Positions 47,201-55,800 of a stretch of 64,000 nt of DNA are shown one piece after another. A program made the translations under genes and the position numbers. The stretch is taken from contig CP136063.1 of the NCBI GenBank assembly GCA_032622095.1, positions 80,267,980 to 80,331,979 on the forward strand. The letters run 5' to 3'. The notes beneath the pieces are model-generated. The model was not told where the DNA came from, did not search any database, and worked only from the letters and a program-made list of their open reading frames with translations. The DNA comes from Siphonodentalium dalli (lineage: Eukaryota; Mollusca; Scaphopoda; Gadilida; Siphonodentaliidae). Every line of letters begins with the position of its first letter. Within the stretch, counting starts at the first letter, position 1.

Positions 47201-50003
47201 CCCTATTTAACCTGGTGACCACATCTGAATAAATTTGAATACCAGACACCAAAGAACCGTTCATACTAAATATCAGTAAAATAGACCTGATGGTCCTTGT
47301 GGTGGAAGCATGTTAAAATTTGTGGCTATTTCGGTCGAACAGTTTAAACCCGAAGTAGGAAAATATGGACTGTTACTGGTTGAAAAATCAAATCTACGGC
47401 CTCATTGCCCCCACCCAGGCAGCTTAGAAATCAATAGGAATCTATATATTATTATACCAGTATCAAACAGCATACATACAGGTAGAGTGGGTGGTTGAGA
47501 GTTAAATCTCTTATCTCTGCCCCTATTTGAACAAATGTGAATCCCCATCTATGAGATCCATTCATCTAGAAATTCAAACGGTAGATTTTAAGAGTTGAAG
47601 AAAACTGATTTTCCTCAAAAGTTTCCTAAAAATTACCTCACGTGTAAAAATCTGAACCCCACTCACCAAAGGACCCTCCATACCAAAAGCTAAATAGGCC
47701 TGATGGTTTTGAAGAATTACTATGAAGGGAAAGAGTTATGGCCCTGGCTTCTCACCTATATGACCTGATGAACTCATTTGAACAAATCTGAATGTGAGTC
47801 AAAATATATAAACCCATTCGGTCTTTAATATGTATGTGGAGAAGAACAAAATTGATGGACGGATGGAGACATCCCAACAGAGAGATGGATGGGAGGACAT
47901 ACTGACAGACAAATTCAATCCAATATACCCCCCCCCCAGTTTTCTTTGCAAATCAGGGTATAATGAGTACAACTGGATAGATGGTGGTTAAGAATATAAT
48001 AGTGGAACAGCCAAGCCTGAATATAGTGTCTGACTTTTGCAGAATGAGGTCCCTAAAGGGTGAATTTAGTGCTGCAAGCCTGAAAGGTGGGCTAGCATCA
48101 CCAAATTCACCCTCTGGGGACCTCATTATGCTTAGGCCTCAACTGCTATGGGAGACATAGGAACAGATTGAAGTTGTCCAGTTAATTGGTGATGTGCACC
48201 CATTGGGCACTTCAATTATCAATTTTATCTTCAGCAAATTAGGGGATATAGAAACTGAACAGAATGGAAAAAGTAAGTAGAAATGTCAATTTAAGACCCT
48301 GTATACTTCCCTGAAGATGAGGCCTAAGCAGAATGAGGTCCCTGGAGAGTGTATTTGGTGATGCTAGCCTACTGTGCAGAGTAACATCACTAAATTCACC
48401 CTCTGGGGACCTCATTCTGCAAATGTCAGACATACAGCATTTTGTTTTGATACACACAGGGCATGAATGTTTACACCTACCTGTCAGCCAGCTAGATATT
48501 GAACATCTGAATTGATGCCTGTGTTATTAACTCTTTCTGTCTGGGGCTAATACCATACTCTATGGATGTTAGAATGGTATTAGTTTTTCTAATTAATTTT
48601 TTCTTGACTGCAGTGGGTGCAGGGGCGGCGCAGATTGGGGGGTGGTAGTGGGGACGGGGGTGTGGAGGGGTGAGGAGGGGAAGGGGTGGAATGGGGTGTT
48701 TTGTGTCTAAAAAAATACAAAAAATCAGGGGTTAATATGAAAAAAATATTTTTGTATTGTTCATTTTGAATTTTGATTTTTTTAAGTTATGTTCCTGACA
48801 CGGCCCCTATTTGACACACTGACCCCATTTGAACAAATCTGAACCCCAGTCACACAAGGACCCAACATACAAAATATTAGCTAAATCGGCCAAATGATTC
48901 TGGAGAAGAAGTCGTTCTAATAATTACTAGGGAGAATAGAGTTATGTCCCTGATTCTGCCCCTATTTGACCCAGTGACCCCATTTGAACAAATCTGACCC
49001 CCAGTCACCCAAGGACCTTCCATACCAAATATAAGCTAAATAGGCCTGATGGTTCTTGAAAAGAAGTTGTTTTAAGAATTACTATGGTGGGAAAGAGTTA
49101 TGGCCCTAGCTTCGCAACTATTTGACTCAGTGACCTTATTTTAACAAATCTGAGTCTGAGTCAACCAGGGAACATCCACACCAAATATGAACCCATTTGG
49201 CATTAGGGTACTGGAGAAAAAGATGATTCTTGACGGACGGACAGACGGACGAGGAGTGATGACTATAGCTCCACTGGAGACTTCGTCTCAGGTGAGCTAA
49301 AAGGTATACATTAGAATGGTCTATTACACATCTGGATGGGGTTTTCAGGAAAAATAAGCATTCAACAGATAATACAAGTAGAGTTCTAAGGAGTCTTATT
49401 TATTAGAGGGAAACGTTTGTTGAACATCTTATCTGAACATTTCCTATAAAGGGATAATTACTACATCTACAGTAATGCCCTAATTAATCGACTCCATAAC
49501 CACAGCAGTATTATGGGTAACTTTTCAGGATTTAGTCGGAATTATGGCTTGTTGCCATTCATCGGAAAGCACTCGGGGAGAGCTTTCCGATGAATGGCAA
49601 CAAGCCATATTTCCGACTAAATCTTGAAAAGTTACCCATAATTCTGCTGTGGGTGATTACTTAGAGCATTACTGTAATAAAACTCACACTCAATAACAGG
49701 ATATTTCTTGGGCCATTTTTTCAGGACTCTTGATTTCCAATAAGCCTCGCCAGAAAACAGTTCATGAAAATCCTGGCAAACTCTTCTCAATGTTTTAATG
49801 ATGAAGCGAGCATCAAGGTAGCTGCATATGTAAACTATAATCTCTAGAGGAAGCTGATCAAGAGTAACACTATCTCCACTGCTGTCCACATTCAGTGCAT
49901 CAATTCCAATGGTAACGATGTCTCCTTCGCTCTGACAGTTTACTAGATATTTTGTTTTCTGCTCAACGGCCACACTTTGACATTCCAAATTTTCATTCAT
50001 CAT
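35060..50003 (-). CDS. FBXW9: FBXW9, F-box and WD40 protein, lacking the terminal exon
   Basis: F-box/WD proteins are substrate receptors of SCF ubiquitin ligases: the F-box binds SKP1 and the WD40 propeller binds the target. In transcript order the coding exons are 50003-49688, 45052-44913, 43106-42975, 41259-41147, 40238-40001, 38139-38026 and 35218-35060. All have GT/AG borders and compatible phases, giving 404 codons; human FBXW9 is about 460. The F-box is at residues about 50-96 (LDQLPLEIIVYICSYLDARF). WD blades show AAGSRDRTLTLVDL, ATGSWDKYIKLWDM, ISANYDRCIHFIDT, ISGSEDKTICIFDRRA, WCGSKDGNIHLYDA and TSSVDKTVKV. The FDW after the F-box and the DVGHARKVTGI block match FBXW9 rather than FBXW7 or beta-TrCP. 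The final 25-50 residues (last half blade) should be in a short exon below 35060 that I could not place. Confidence 0.9.
35289..35525. mobile_element. MITE family C2
   Basis: TTAACCCTTACTTGACGGGA to GGAGGAAGGGTTAA. Two hairpins of the ATTCTCTTATATATGCGAG type lie inside, the second with a short loop. It starts about 70 bp upstream of FBXW9 exon 7. Confidence 0.75.
35868..35991. mobile_element. MITE family C2, deleted core
   Basis: TTAACCCTTTCATGATGGGA to GTCATGCAAGGGTTAA, only 124 bp, with most of the hairpin core lost. Sequences flanking this copy and the one at 35289 are also similar (GGCCT.. CTTCAATTATGATGTGAATA at about 35608 and 36080), so a segment of about 450-580 bp is duplicated. 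Confidence 0.75.
36465..36545. repeat. Hairpin with GGAAGGGGAAATAACTC arms
   Basis: AATGGAAGGGGAAATAACTC is followed after a short centre by GAGTTATTCACCTTATTCCC CTTCCATT. Arms are about 30 bp, with a small insertion in the right arm. Confidence 0.6.
36772..37070. mobile_element. MITE family C2
   Basis: TTAACCCTTTCATGACGGGA to GTCAAGGAAGGGTTAA. Several hairpin modules built from ATTCTCTTATATAT lie inside, some with deleted loops. Confidence 0.75.
37071..38025. other. FBXW9 intron 6, no further feature
   Basis: An open stretch at 37392-37613 on the plus strand has no recognised content. Confidence 0.35.
38026..38139 (-). CDS. FBXW9: FBXW9 coding exon 6
   Basis: 38 codons, residues 314-351 (QLWCGSKDGNIHLYDATNGT). 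Acceptor GGCTTCTTTTAG; donor GTATGA; phase 0. Confidence 0.9.
38200..38555 (+). mobile_element. tRNA-derived SINE
   Basis: TAACTCAGTTGG (38203) resembles the RNA polymerase III A box and GGTTGAATCC (38262) the B box, about 59 bp apart, each with one mismatch. A long unique body follows, containing CATGTGCACACATTAAAGAA. The structure fits a tRNA-headed SINE. It sits in FBXW9 intron 5, antisense to the gene's plus-strand neighbours. Confidence 0.6.
38562..38832. mobile_element. Family B foldback element, partly deleted
   Basis: The right hairpin (about 38700-38800) is complete. The left hairpin is reduced to TTTGCAGAATTAGG. The edge ACTAAACTCAGGCCTG remains. Confidence 0.65.
38978..39479 (+). 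mobile_element. MITE family E with internal insertion
   Basis: Starts TTAAAGATCGCTATGCAT and ends TTGAGTACCTTTAA at 39479. About 39243-39400 holds foreign sequence not seen in other copies. A C1 element is inserted exactly at its terminal TTAA. Confidence 0.7.
39476..39877 (+). mobile_element. TTAA-ended MITE family C1
   Basis: TTAACCCTTTACCCAACAGA to TTTGTTGGGTAAAGGGTTAA. Two hairpins lie at 39505-39575 and 39655-39725. Nearly identical to 14965-15393. It lies 123 bp downstream of FBXW9 exon 5. Confidence 0.85.
40001..40238 (-). CDS. FBXW9: FBXW9 coding exon 5 (two WD blades)
   Basis: Residues 234-313, including YDRCIHFIDTRDN and ISGSEDKTICIFDRRADSLL. Acceptor CACTCCTTTCAG; donor GTGAGT. 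Two C1 elements in opposite orientation bracket it. Confidence 0.92.
40284..40683 (-). mobile_element. TTAA-ended MITE family C1, inverted
   Basis: Same element as 39476-39877 in reverse: it starts TTAACCCTTTACCCAACAAA then GGCCAAATAAAGCTTCAACA, and ends TCTGTTGGGTAAAGGGTTAA. Confidence 0.85.
40852..41106 (+). mobile_element. TTAA-ended MITE family D
   Basis: TTAACACTTTCTATGCTAAA to ATTCAGTAGAGAAAGGGTTAA, a clear 255-bp copy. Its right end is about 40 bp from the splice donor of FBXW9 exon 4. Confidence 0.75.
41147..41259 (-). CDS. FBXW9: FBXW9 coding exon 4
   Basis: Residues 197-233 plus two bases (GWIWSLASLDHTLATGSWDK). Acceptor TTGAACAG; donor GTAAGT. Confidence 0.92.
41825..41937 (+). 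mobile_element. Fragment of MITE family D
   Basis: TTCAGATAATAAGTTCAACA and its inverse TGAACTTATTATTTGAACAT are followed by GAGTATTTAGTACAGAGAAG and TTAA. Confidence 0.6.
42500..42620. repeat. Imperfect hairpin with TCTTTTATCGAA/TTCAATAAAAGA arms
   Basis: The two sides pair imperfectly around CGCTCGAGCTACGCTCTTGCG near 42555. Similar CG-rich centres occur in the hairpins at 13028, 55230, 55940 and 62345. Confidence 0.55.
42975..43106 (-). CDS. FBXW9: FBXW9 coding exon 3
   Basis: 44 codons, residues 153-196 (FLAAGSRDRTLTLVDLRKWP). Acceptor TTGTATATTCAG; donor GTTAGA is weak at position 4-5. Confidence 0.9.
43185..43325. mobile_element. Left half of a family B element
   Basis: AGTGTGTCTGTCATTTGCAG, one hairpin, then GGCCTCATCTTCTGGGAAG. 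The core direction then changes, suggesting a rearranged copy. Confidence 0.55.
43572..44005. mobile_element. Full-length family B foldback element
   Basis: Hairpins at 43596-43700 and 43890-43985. Edges are CAGGTCTGGATATAGTGTGT and ACACAGTATTTCAAGGCTTG. The core has CATTTTGTCTTCTGCAAAT. Confidence 0.72.
44035..44249. mobile_element. MITE family A
   Basis: TACAGTAATGCCATAAATAA to TTATTTAGGGTATTACTATA; the palindrome centre is near 44140. It lies about 30 bp from the preceding family B element. Confidence 0.78.
44404..44595. repeat. Two adjacent short tandem duplications
   Basis: AGAGGACACCTCATCAAAAT begins a unit of about 56 bp present twice (44404-44510). TTAGCAATTTAAACGGACAT begins a unit of about 27 bp present twice (44547-44596). 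Confidence 0.8.
44913..45052 (-). CDS. FBXW9: FBXW9 coding exon 2
   Basis: Residues 106-152 (YQNFDWKDACIEREDQHTSW). Acceptor TTGTACTTTCAG; donor GTTAGT. Phase 1 in, 0 out, matching both neighbours. Confidence 0.85.
45053..46680. other. FBXW9 intron 1, first part
   Basis: No coding exon or recognised repeat; AT-rich. Confidence 0.4.
46686..46747. repeat. Near-perfect hairpin, arms about 29 bp
   Basis: GTACAGTGGGTAATTTCAAG and CTTGAAATTACCCACTGTAC are exact complements around GTGAATATCCAC. Very low divergence suggests recent origin or selection. Confidence 0.85.
47030..47960 (-). repeat. Mollusc-type tandem repeat with GGACGGA-type end
   Basis: Units of about 150-170 bp contain CTGAATACCAG/AGTCAC, AAGGA.CCTCCATAC and AGCTAAATAGGCCTGATGG. 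The end carries ACGGATGGAGACATCC and GGATGGGAGGACATAC microsatellite-like sequence. Same family as 48790-49310 and 63261-64000. A C run (47928-47938) ends it. Confidence 0.65.
48020..48445. mobile_element. Full-length family B foldback element
   Basis: Hairpins at 48037-48135 and 48325-48425 around a core with GGTGATGTGCACCCATTGGG. Edge CAAGCCTGAATATAGTGTCT; the right edge is worn. Confidence 0.7.
48600..48695 (+). repeat. G-rich tract with G-quadruplex potential
   Basis: At least ten runs of three to six G within about 90 bases (GGGTGCAGGGG, GGGGGG, GGGG, GGGGG and so on). It lies in FBXW9 intron 1 on the non-transcribed-sense side, so the pre-mRNA has the C-rich strand. Confidence 0.8.
48790..49310 (-). 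repeat. Mollusc-type tandem repeat ending GACGAAGTCTC-CTCACC
   Basis: Three units of about 150-160 bp precede a block with GACGGACGGACAGACGGACG, GAGTGATGACTATAGCTCC and GACTTCGTCTCAGGTGAGCT. The orientation is opposite to the copy at 63261. Confidence 0.75.
49468..49676. mobile_element. MITE family A next to the FBXW9 exon 1 donor
   Basis: TACAGTAATGCCCTAATTAA to AGAGCATTACTGTA. The palindrome centre is near 49575. Its end is 12 bp from the exon border at 49688, so it lies just inside intron 1. A partial family D remnant (about 49313-49460) precedes it. Confidence 0.8.
49688..50003 (-). CDS. FBXW9: FBXW9 coding exon 1 (F-box)
   Basis: Residues 1-105 plus one base. Starts MMNENLECQ; two adjacent ATG codons could serve. 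F-box LDQLPLEIIVYICSYLDARF followed by YWKSRVLKKWPKKYP. The donor GTGAGT follows GAGT. An acceptor-like GAATAG just upstream hints at a 5' untranslated exon. Confidence 0.9.
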
Positions 50004-50974
50004 ATCTTTCAGCTATTCAAATCAACTAGAAGGGAAAAGATACAACATTTTATCTCAGTTTTGTACAGATTGGAAGTACAGCCAAGATAGGCTGGAATAA
50101 AAGAACTGAATATAATTAGATTGCATGGTAAATCTTCCAAATGAAGTGTCTACTGGTATATACTAGAATGGCACTTTTCTATTATCGATTTTAAACATAA
50201 ATACATCATCAAATAATACATTAATACAGATTGATGTCACAATGTAGATTTTAAAGGCTCATTACTATATTATGGCACTGAATAATGAAGCATGGAAATA
50301 ACAGTGCAACGGAGGTCATATGTACAGTATCTGTAAATTGAATGTTATCTAAATCTATCTTAGTGTGCCATTCCAATCATAACATGACCATTTAATTCCC
50401 AAATTTGTAATTCAGATTTTTCTGTGACAACTCATAAACTTATTCTAAACAAGAGTTACTATTATTTCTTATAATTTAACCTCAGTATTGGTCAAAAACA
50501 TCTTACATGTAGCTTGGGATTTCCCCAATAATTTCTATAAAATTAGATATTAACAGCCAGCTTGGGTGAACCGCATCGATCAATCTAATATGATAATATG
50601 CAAGGCATATATAGAACGACCCCGGCATAATCATAGTAAGAAGACGGACAATGCGAAGGATTGTGCAAATAGTCGTGGAACTACATGTACATTGTATATG
50701 CATATATATAGGCCTATTAGGCCTATACGCATGTCAGCGACGTGAATGCTTGATTAATAATGTAGATCGTTTTGGATGCCAGTGGACTGTCTTCGATAAT
50801 TATTTAGGTCTTGATATAGCCCATCTGTCTTTGATAATAAAAGCCCCTATATTGTAATGTATAATTTTTTTAGTGAATGCTATAGACTACAATGTACGTT
50901 GCTGCGATTAAGCGAAGACGACATGACACGATTAGTCATGTCTGGATTCTGGCCCGCAGAGACAAATGATGTTC

Positions 50975-50982
50975 TGACGTCA
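50975..50982. promoter_or_regulatory. Palindromic CRE-like site TGACGTCA
   Basis: Perfect CREB/ATF palindrome in the intergenic region between divergent FBXW9 and TNPO1, about 970 bp upstream of the FBXW9 start codon. Sequence match only. Confidence 0.35.
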
Positions 50983-51627
50983 TGACACTGTAACTGCCTT
51001 CATTTAGCTAACAAATGAAACTGATCTAATATGAACCTTTGCAGGAGATATTCATAACAACTTACTGTTTATAAATCAATAAATACTGCAGTTGTCCATT
51101 GCCACATATCGGAAGTTGTGAAGTAGTAAATTTGTTTCATTGCTGATTCCGCGGTTTTGTGCCTACACGGTATACTGTAAATTTTGTGTGACATCCAAAG
51201 TACATACGCCCGCCCGCCTGTTACCTATACACGACCTGAGCTCGGCGCTAATGCGCCGAGCTGGGTCGTTACTAGTATAATAGTCAGATCAGGCTAAATA
51301 GACCAATCAGGCTTTCATAGCCAGCATGCATATATGGTATAAGGGGAGCACTCTAAATTGTTCTATAATTATTGTTCAACCAATACTTACATGTAGGTAT
51401 AAATTTGAACAAAATTAATTCTGATTTCTTTTTAACCTAATGAAAGTCACGGAATAATTATTTCAGAATATTTAATATAAACATGTAAAAATCTTCAAAC
51501 AAATTTTCAATATTCAAGAAATTTAGAGTTCCCTCTCTTACAATAGTGACCACTGTGTCAGGAAGACCAATCAATCTATTTTATCCTGATTGGAATATTA
51601 TAAATCAATCGGTGGTTCGATCACCCT

Positions 51628-51957
51628 GGACTAGTCCAACAAATTGGACTATTCGGATTAAGATATATTTTAATATTTGGACTTTTACGACACAGGCCTT
51701 CTAAACAGTGACTGAGATCTTAATAAATACAAATTTGAATACATCTATTCTCTACAACTTAGTATAAGAAAGAGACCATGCATATATTAAGGTAAGTGGA
51801 CTACTAGTAATAAATTCAAAAATATATAATATCACTCAATTATCACTGTTTAGATTAAGGCCTGTGATTTTCGATTATCTTATTCCTTAACATAAAAGTC
51901 CAAATATTAAAATATATCTTAATCCGATTCGTCTAATTAATTGGACTAACCCTAGAC
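51628..51957. mobile_element. Inverted-repeat element (arms about 80-110 bp)
   Basis: GATTAAGATATATTTTAATA with TTGGACTTTTA on the left pairs with TAAAAGTCCAA and TATTAAAATATATCTTAATC on the right, and both sides end in TTGGACTA-type sequence. Non-coding MITE-like element between FBXW9 and TNPO1. Confidence 0.7.
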
Positions 51958-52346
51958 CTGACCTGAGTGATTAAGCCATCTTGGCCGACATTTCCCGATA
52001 CTAATTGTTTCACAATATTCCGTAAATTAGATTAGATATGAACTGTGTCCATGTTTATTAGTCTATGATTCATAGTATGAAGACCATTTATAATTATAGA
52101 ACAAAATTCAAATATCAAGCAGAACTTGAACTACCGGTATATAGCATTAATCCATTATCTGATTTATCACCTTGGCATTTATTTATGATATGAAGAAATA
52201 TAAATTAACATGCTAGTTCAATCCACTTCTCTGGAATGTTCAGAACTAAAATTGACATGACTCAGCTCTTTCACAAGCACGTGTTACATCAAAACATTGG
52301 GAATACTTTAGAACCAGCGATTGGACGGTTATTGGGAAAATCCTTG

Positions 52347-52354
52347 TGACGTCA
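52347..52354. promoter_or_regulatory. Palindromic CRE-like site TGACGTCA
   Basis: Lies 442 bp upstream of the transportin start codon. Sequence match only. Confidence 0.35.
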
Positions 52355-52788
52355 TATTTACAAACAGGACCCGTTAATGAAAACAAGAAATCCCATTTGT
52401 TTCAATCACGGAAATGAGTTTAAAAACTTACCAAACGCATATTCATGATATCATTTCGAGTATATAAATTTCGTTCATTTGACACATAGACTAAAATTGT
52501 TCACTTTTCATCAGCGTCATCGGTTCATTGAACTTCATTCCTTCACATAAATTTTGGTGCGAAACTTATCAACATCAACGCAATGTCTAAAAATAGACAA
52601 ATGACATCATTTCGTATCTAGGATATTGCACTCATCTCAATGTTTTTAAATTCAAATTAATTTTTAAAGACTTCCATCAATATATTATCTCGAATATCAC
52701 CAAATAAATGAAATTTGACCGATTTATTTAATATATTTATAAAAAAAATCATTTCCGCCATTTCGATTTCATTCTCAGAAAATCCAAG

Positions 52789-52887
52789 ATGGCGTGGCAA
52801 CCTGAACAGAGCGGTTTGAGCCAAATTCTACAATTATTGAAGGAATCACAATCACCAGATACTGCGACACAACGGGCCGTACAGCTT
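52789..52887 (+). CDS. TNPO1: TNPO1 coding exon 1
   Basis: 33 codons, [20 protein letters not shown] and on. The ATG follows CCAAG. Donor GTATCC at 52888 is weak after position 4. Phase 0. Confidence 0.9.
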
Positions 52888-55800
52888 GTATCCTTTATAT
52901 ATTGAAATATGTTATTCTAATAACTTTACTTACTTGTGGTTACCCATTTTCAAACAATGTGTAAGGTTGTCGGCACGTGGTTGTCACGCAAGACCGATTT
53001 CCTTCAAAATAATGAATGAGGAATGTATGTGGAACGGAAAGAAAAATCACGACTTTCTGAAAAAAGTCACACTTTGCATGTTGACAAAATAATGTATTAG
53101 AGGTTACATGAAAATGTAACCACATAGACAAGGGATAAAGGGTACAGTACGTCAGTCTGACTGTCACTGAGGAGTGAGGGTTCATAATTAACCGTTCAAT
53201 TAATCGACAATAATGTCAATAGTCTGACTCTGAGGGTTCGATAGTCCGAGTGTTCAATAATCTGAGGGTTCAGTATTCCGAGGATTCAAAAGTCATTCAT
53301 TGATTTGAACAGTTACCCCGCTGGACAAAACAAGTGTCCACTGCCACCGCGGTGTACTTGCCGTTCGGCCGCGGTGTCACTTTGTGTAACCGCGGTTGAG
53401 CACCGCGGCCGAACGGCAAGTACACCGCAGTCGAAAGGCAAGTACACCGTGGCCGAACGGAAAGTACACCGCGGCCGAACGGCATGTACACCGGGGTTAG
53501 ATTCCTGGTTTGTATCGTCTTTTTTCTCGAGTTTAAAACATGGTTTTTATCAGTAGAAATATACGAAGGTTAGTATTTTTAATTAAAGGAAATTTAAATC
53601 CGTACATAATATCGGCTTTAAAGTTTAAGGTCATTATGCAAATCACATTTATATTTAACCCCACTGTTTCAACGATCTAACGAAGATTTTAATAGAACTT
53701 TGTTGTCAAATATAAAAAAAATTAAAAGTCGTGCGTCGATCCCGTGCATGCTATCACGTCGACATACACCTGTCAGTCATCCAGGATTCGTTTGTGAGAT
53801 TTTATTCTCTGCTTTAATTGGTTGGCTGTGGGAGGAGCTTACCGATATTTTGTTCTAATGTGGTATGCTTTGACACCATAACCGAGAATTAGTAAATAAA
53901 ATTATTCCCATGTTTTTATTAAGAGTTGCTATTATTTTTTAAAACAATATATGATCAAATGAGCATATTAAATAAAAGTGTAATATTCTCAATCCATATA
54001 TGTGGCAAATCCATTGCCAAGTGAAATTAACTGCCAGCGCCAGAAACTGGAAATACTCGACATTTTAAGCTTTGCTCTATAATTCCATGGTATTTGCCAC
54101 CCAAGGATGGACTGAATAAAGATTACACAAACAATGTGTGTTGAAAATTTAGAATTGTGATGGGACACATGCATAAGGTCAAAAGGAATAATGCACACGT
54201 TTCCCCAAACGGACACCCCGAAATTAGGGTCGGCCGGTATGCATTTCAATTCACTTAATTTTTCTGTTTTATTATGCATTAACAAGCTATTGAAATACAC
54301 CATTTACATGTATTATATTCTCTACCAACATTCCTACAGATAAGATTTTAGTCCTCATATTCAAATAAAAATTGTCATGTTGACAAGTTATGAAAACCAC
54401 TAGCCCTGATAAGAAAATGCAGATAATTCGGGGAAAACCTCGCATTCACAAACAACCACGCGGTCAATACGTCATGCATGCGTCTATTACTGGTATAATT
54501 TATGTAGGAATCTGGATTTTAAAAACCAGACAGCTATGACATATATTGACAAGTATAGTATCTCAACAAACATGCTTACTGTATTCCTTCATTCAAGGGT
54601 GAAAGAGAAATATAGTTTCTAAAATAAATAAACATTGGAATACACAGCGGCGCCGTATATACGCCAATAAAAAAAATGGAGAACCACGTTACTTTTGTTT
54701 TCGCAACGGAAGTACGGTACATTCTTAGATATTCCCGTTTCGTTGAAGTGATGCGCTCTGGTAACGTGTTTCCCGGAAAACCGATTAATTTAGCACAATT
54801 CTAATCATCCCATGATCTCCCATATCCGATCTATTGCAAATCCACACAAACAAACCACGTGGTCGCTTTTATTCAATGGATGTATAAACCATGCATGTAT
54901 CATTAAATTTTTATTTTGTTTTATTACACTCCTATTCGCGATTTCCATTGAAAACGCTGTTAATTAAAATTGGTAATGTCACTAGTGAATTATGTCATTT
55001 CCCGTGACGTCATTGACGTTACGTCGCTTACTGATCTAGACTGAATTTTCTATTGTTGACCTTTATCCACATCGGGACTTTTAAGCATTCATTCTGTGTG
55101 TTTTAATCATATTTGGCGAACCAAATTGATGCAGAAGTGTAATAAATAGAGTAATCAATTAGTTCCGAGAATTACGTTCAATAATTCACTCGAGGCGAGA
55201 GACGTTTGGGTAAGAAACTCGTGCGCTAACGCGCACTCGTTTCTTACCGACGTCTCTCACCTATCGTGAATTATTTAACGTAATTCTCGGAACCAATTGA
55301 TTACTCTCTATATATATCCATTGTTTACGTATATTGCCACTAAAAGTGAGTGAAACCCTTGATTGGGAGGTTGATAATCGCCGTTAATTTTACGCACATC
55401 TGTATATCTCAAATGCCAGGTGCATGTGAATTATAGTCCAAGTCTTCTCGTACTAAAGCCGGCTAAGATATTGGGATGGAGGTGCCGGTCTTTAGTCCGA
55501 GTTCGTCCCGTATAGTCTCTTATGACACGACTTAAGCGTTATTGACCCGCTCAAATAAAACCACAATTATATGAAATAAAATATCACAATTGCGACAATA
55601 AACGGATATTTTCAACAGAAGACATGCTATTTGATCTGAAACCCACATCAGTTGTGAATTGAAAGCGGTAATTTAATGCGAAAAGAGACATTTATCGCAA
55701 TGTTTAAAAGTATTTCTCATTACGTCATTGACGTTACGTCGCTTACTGATCCTGACTGAAATTTCAGTGGTTAATATTTCTCTACATCGCGACTTTAATT

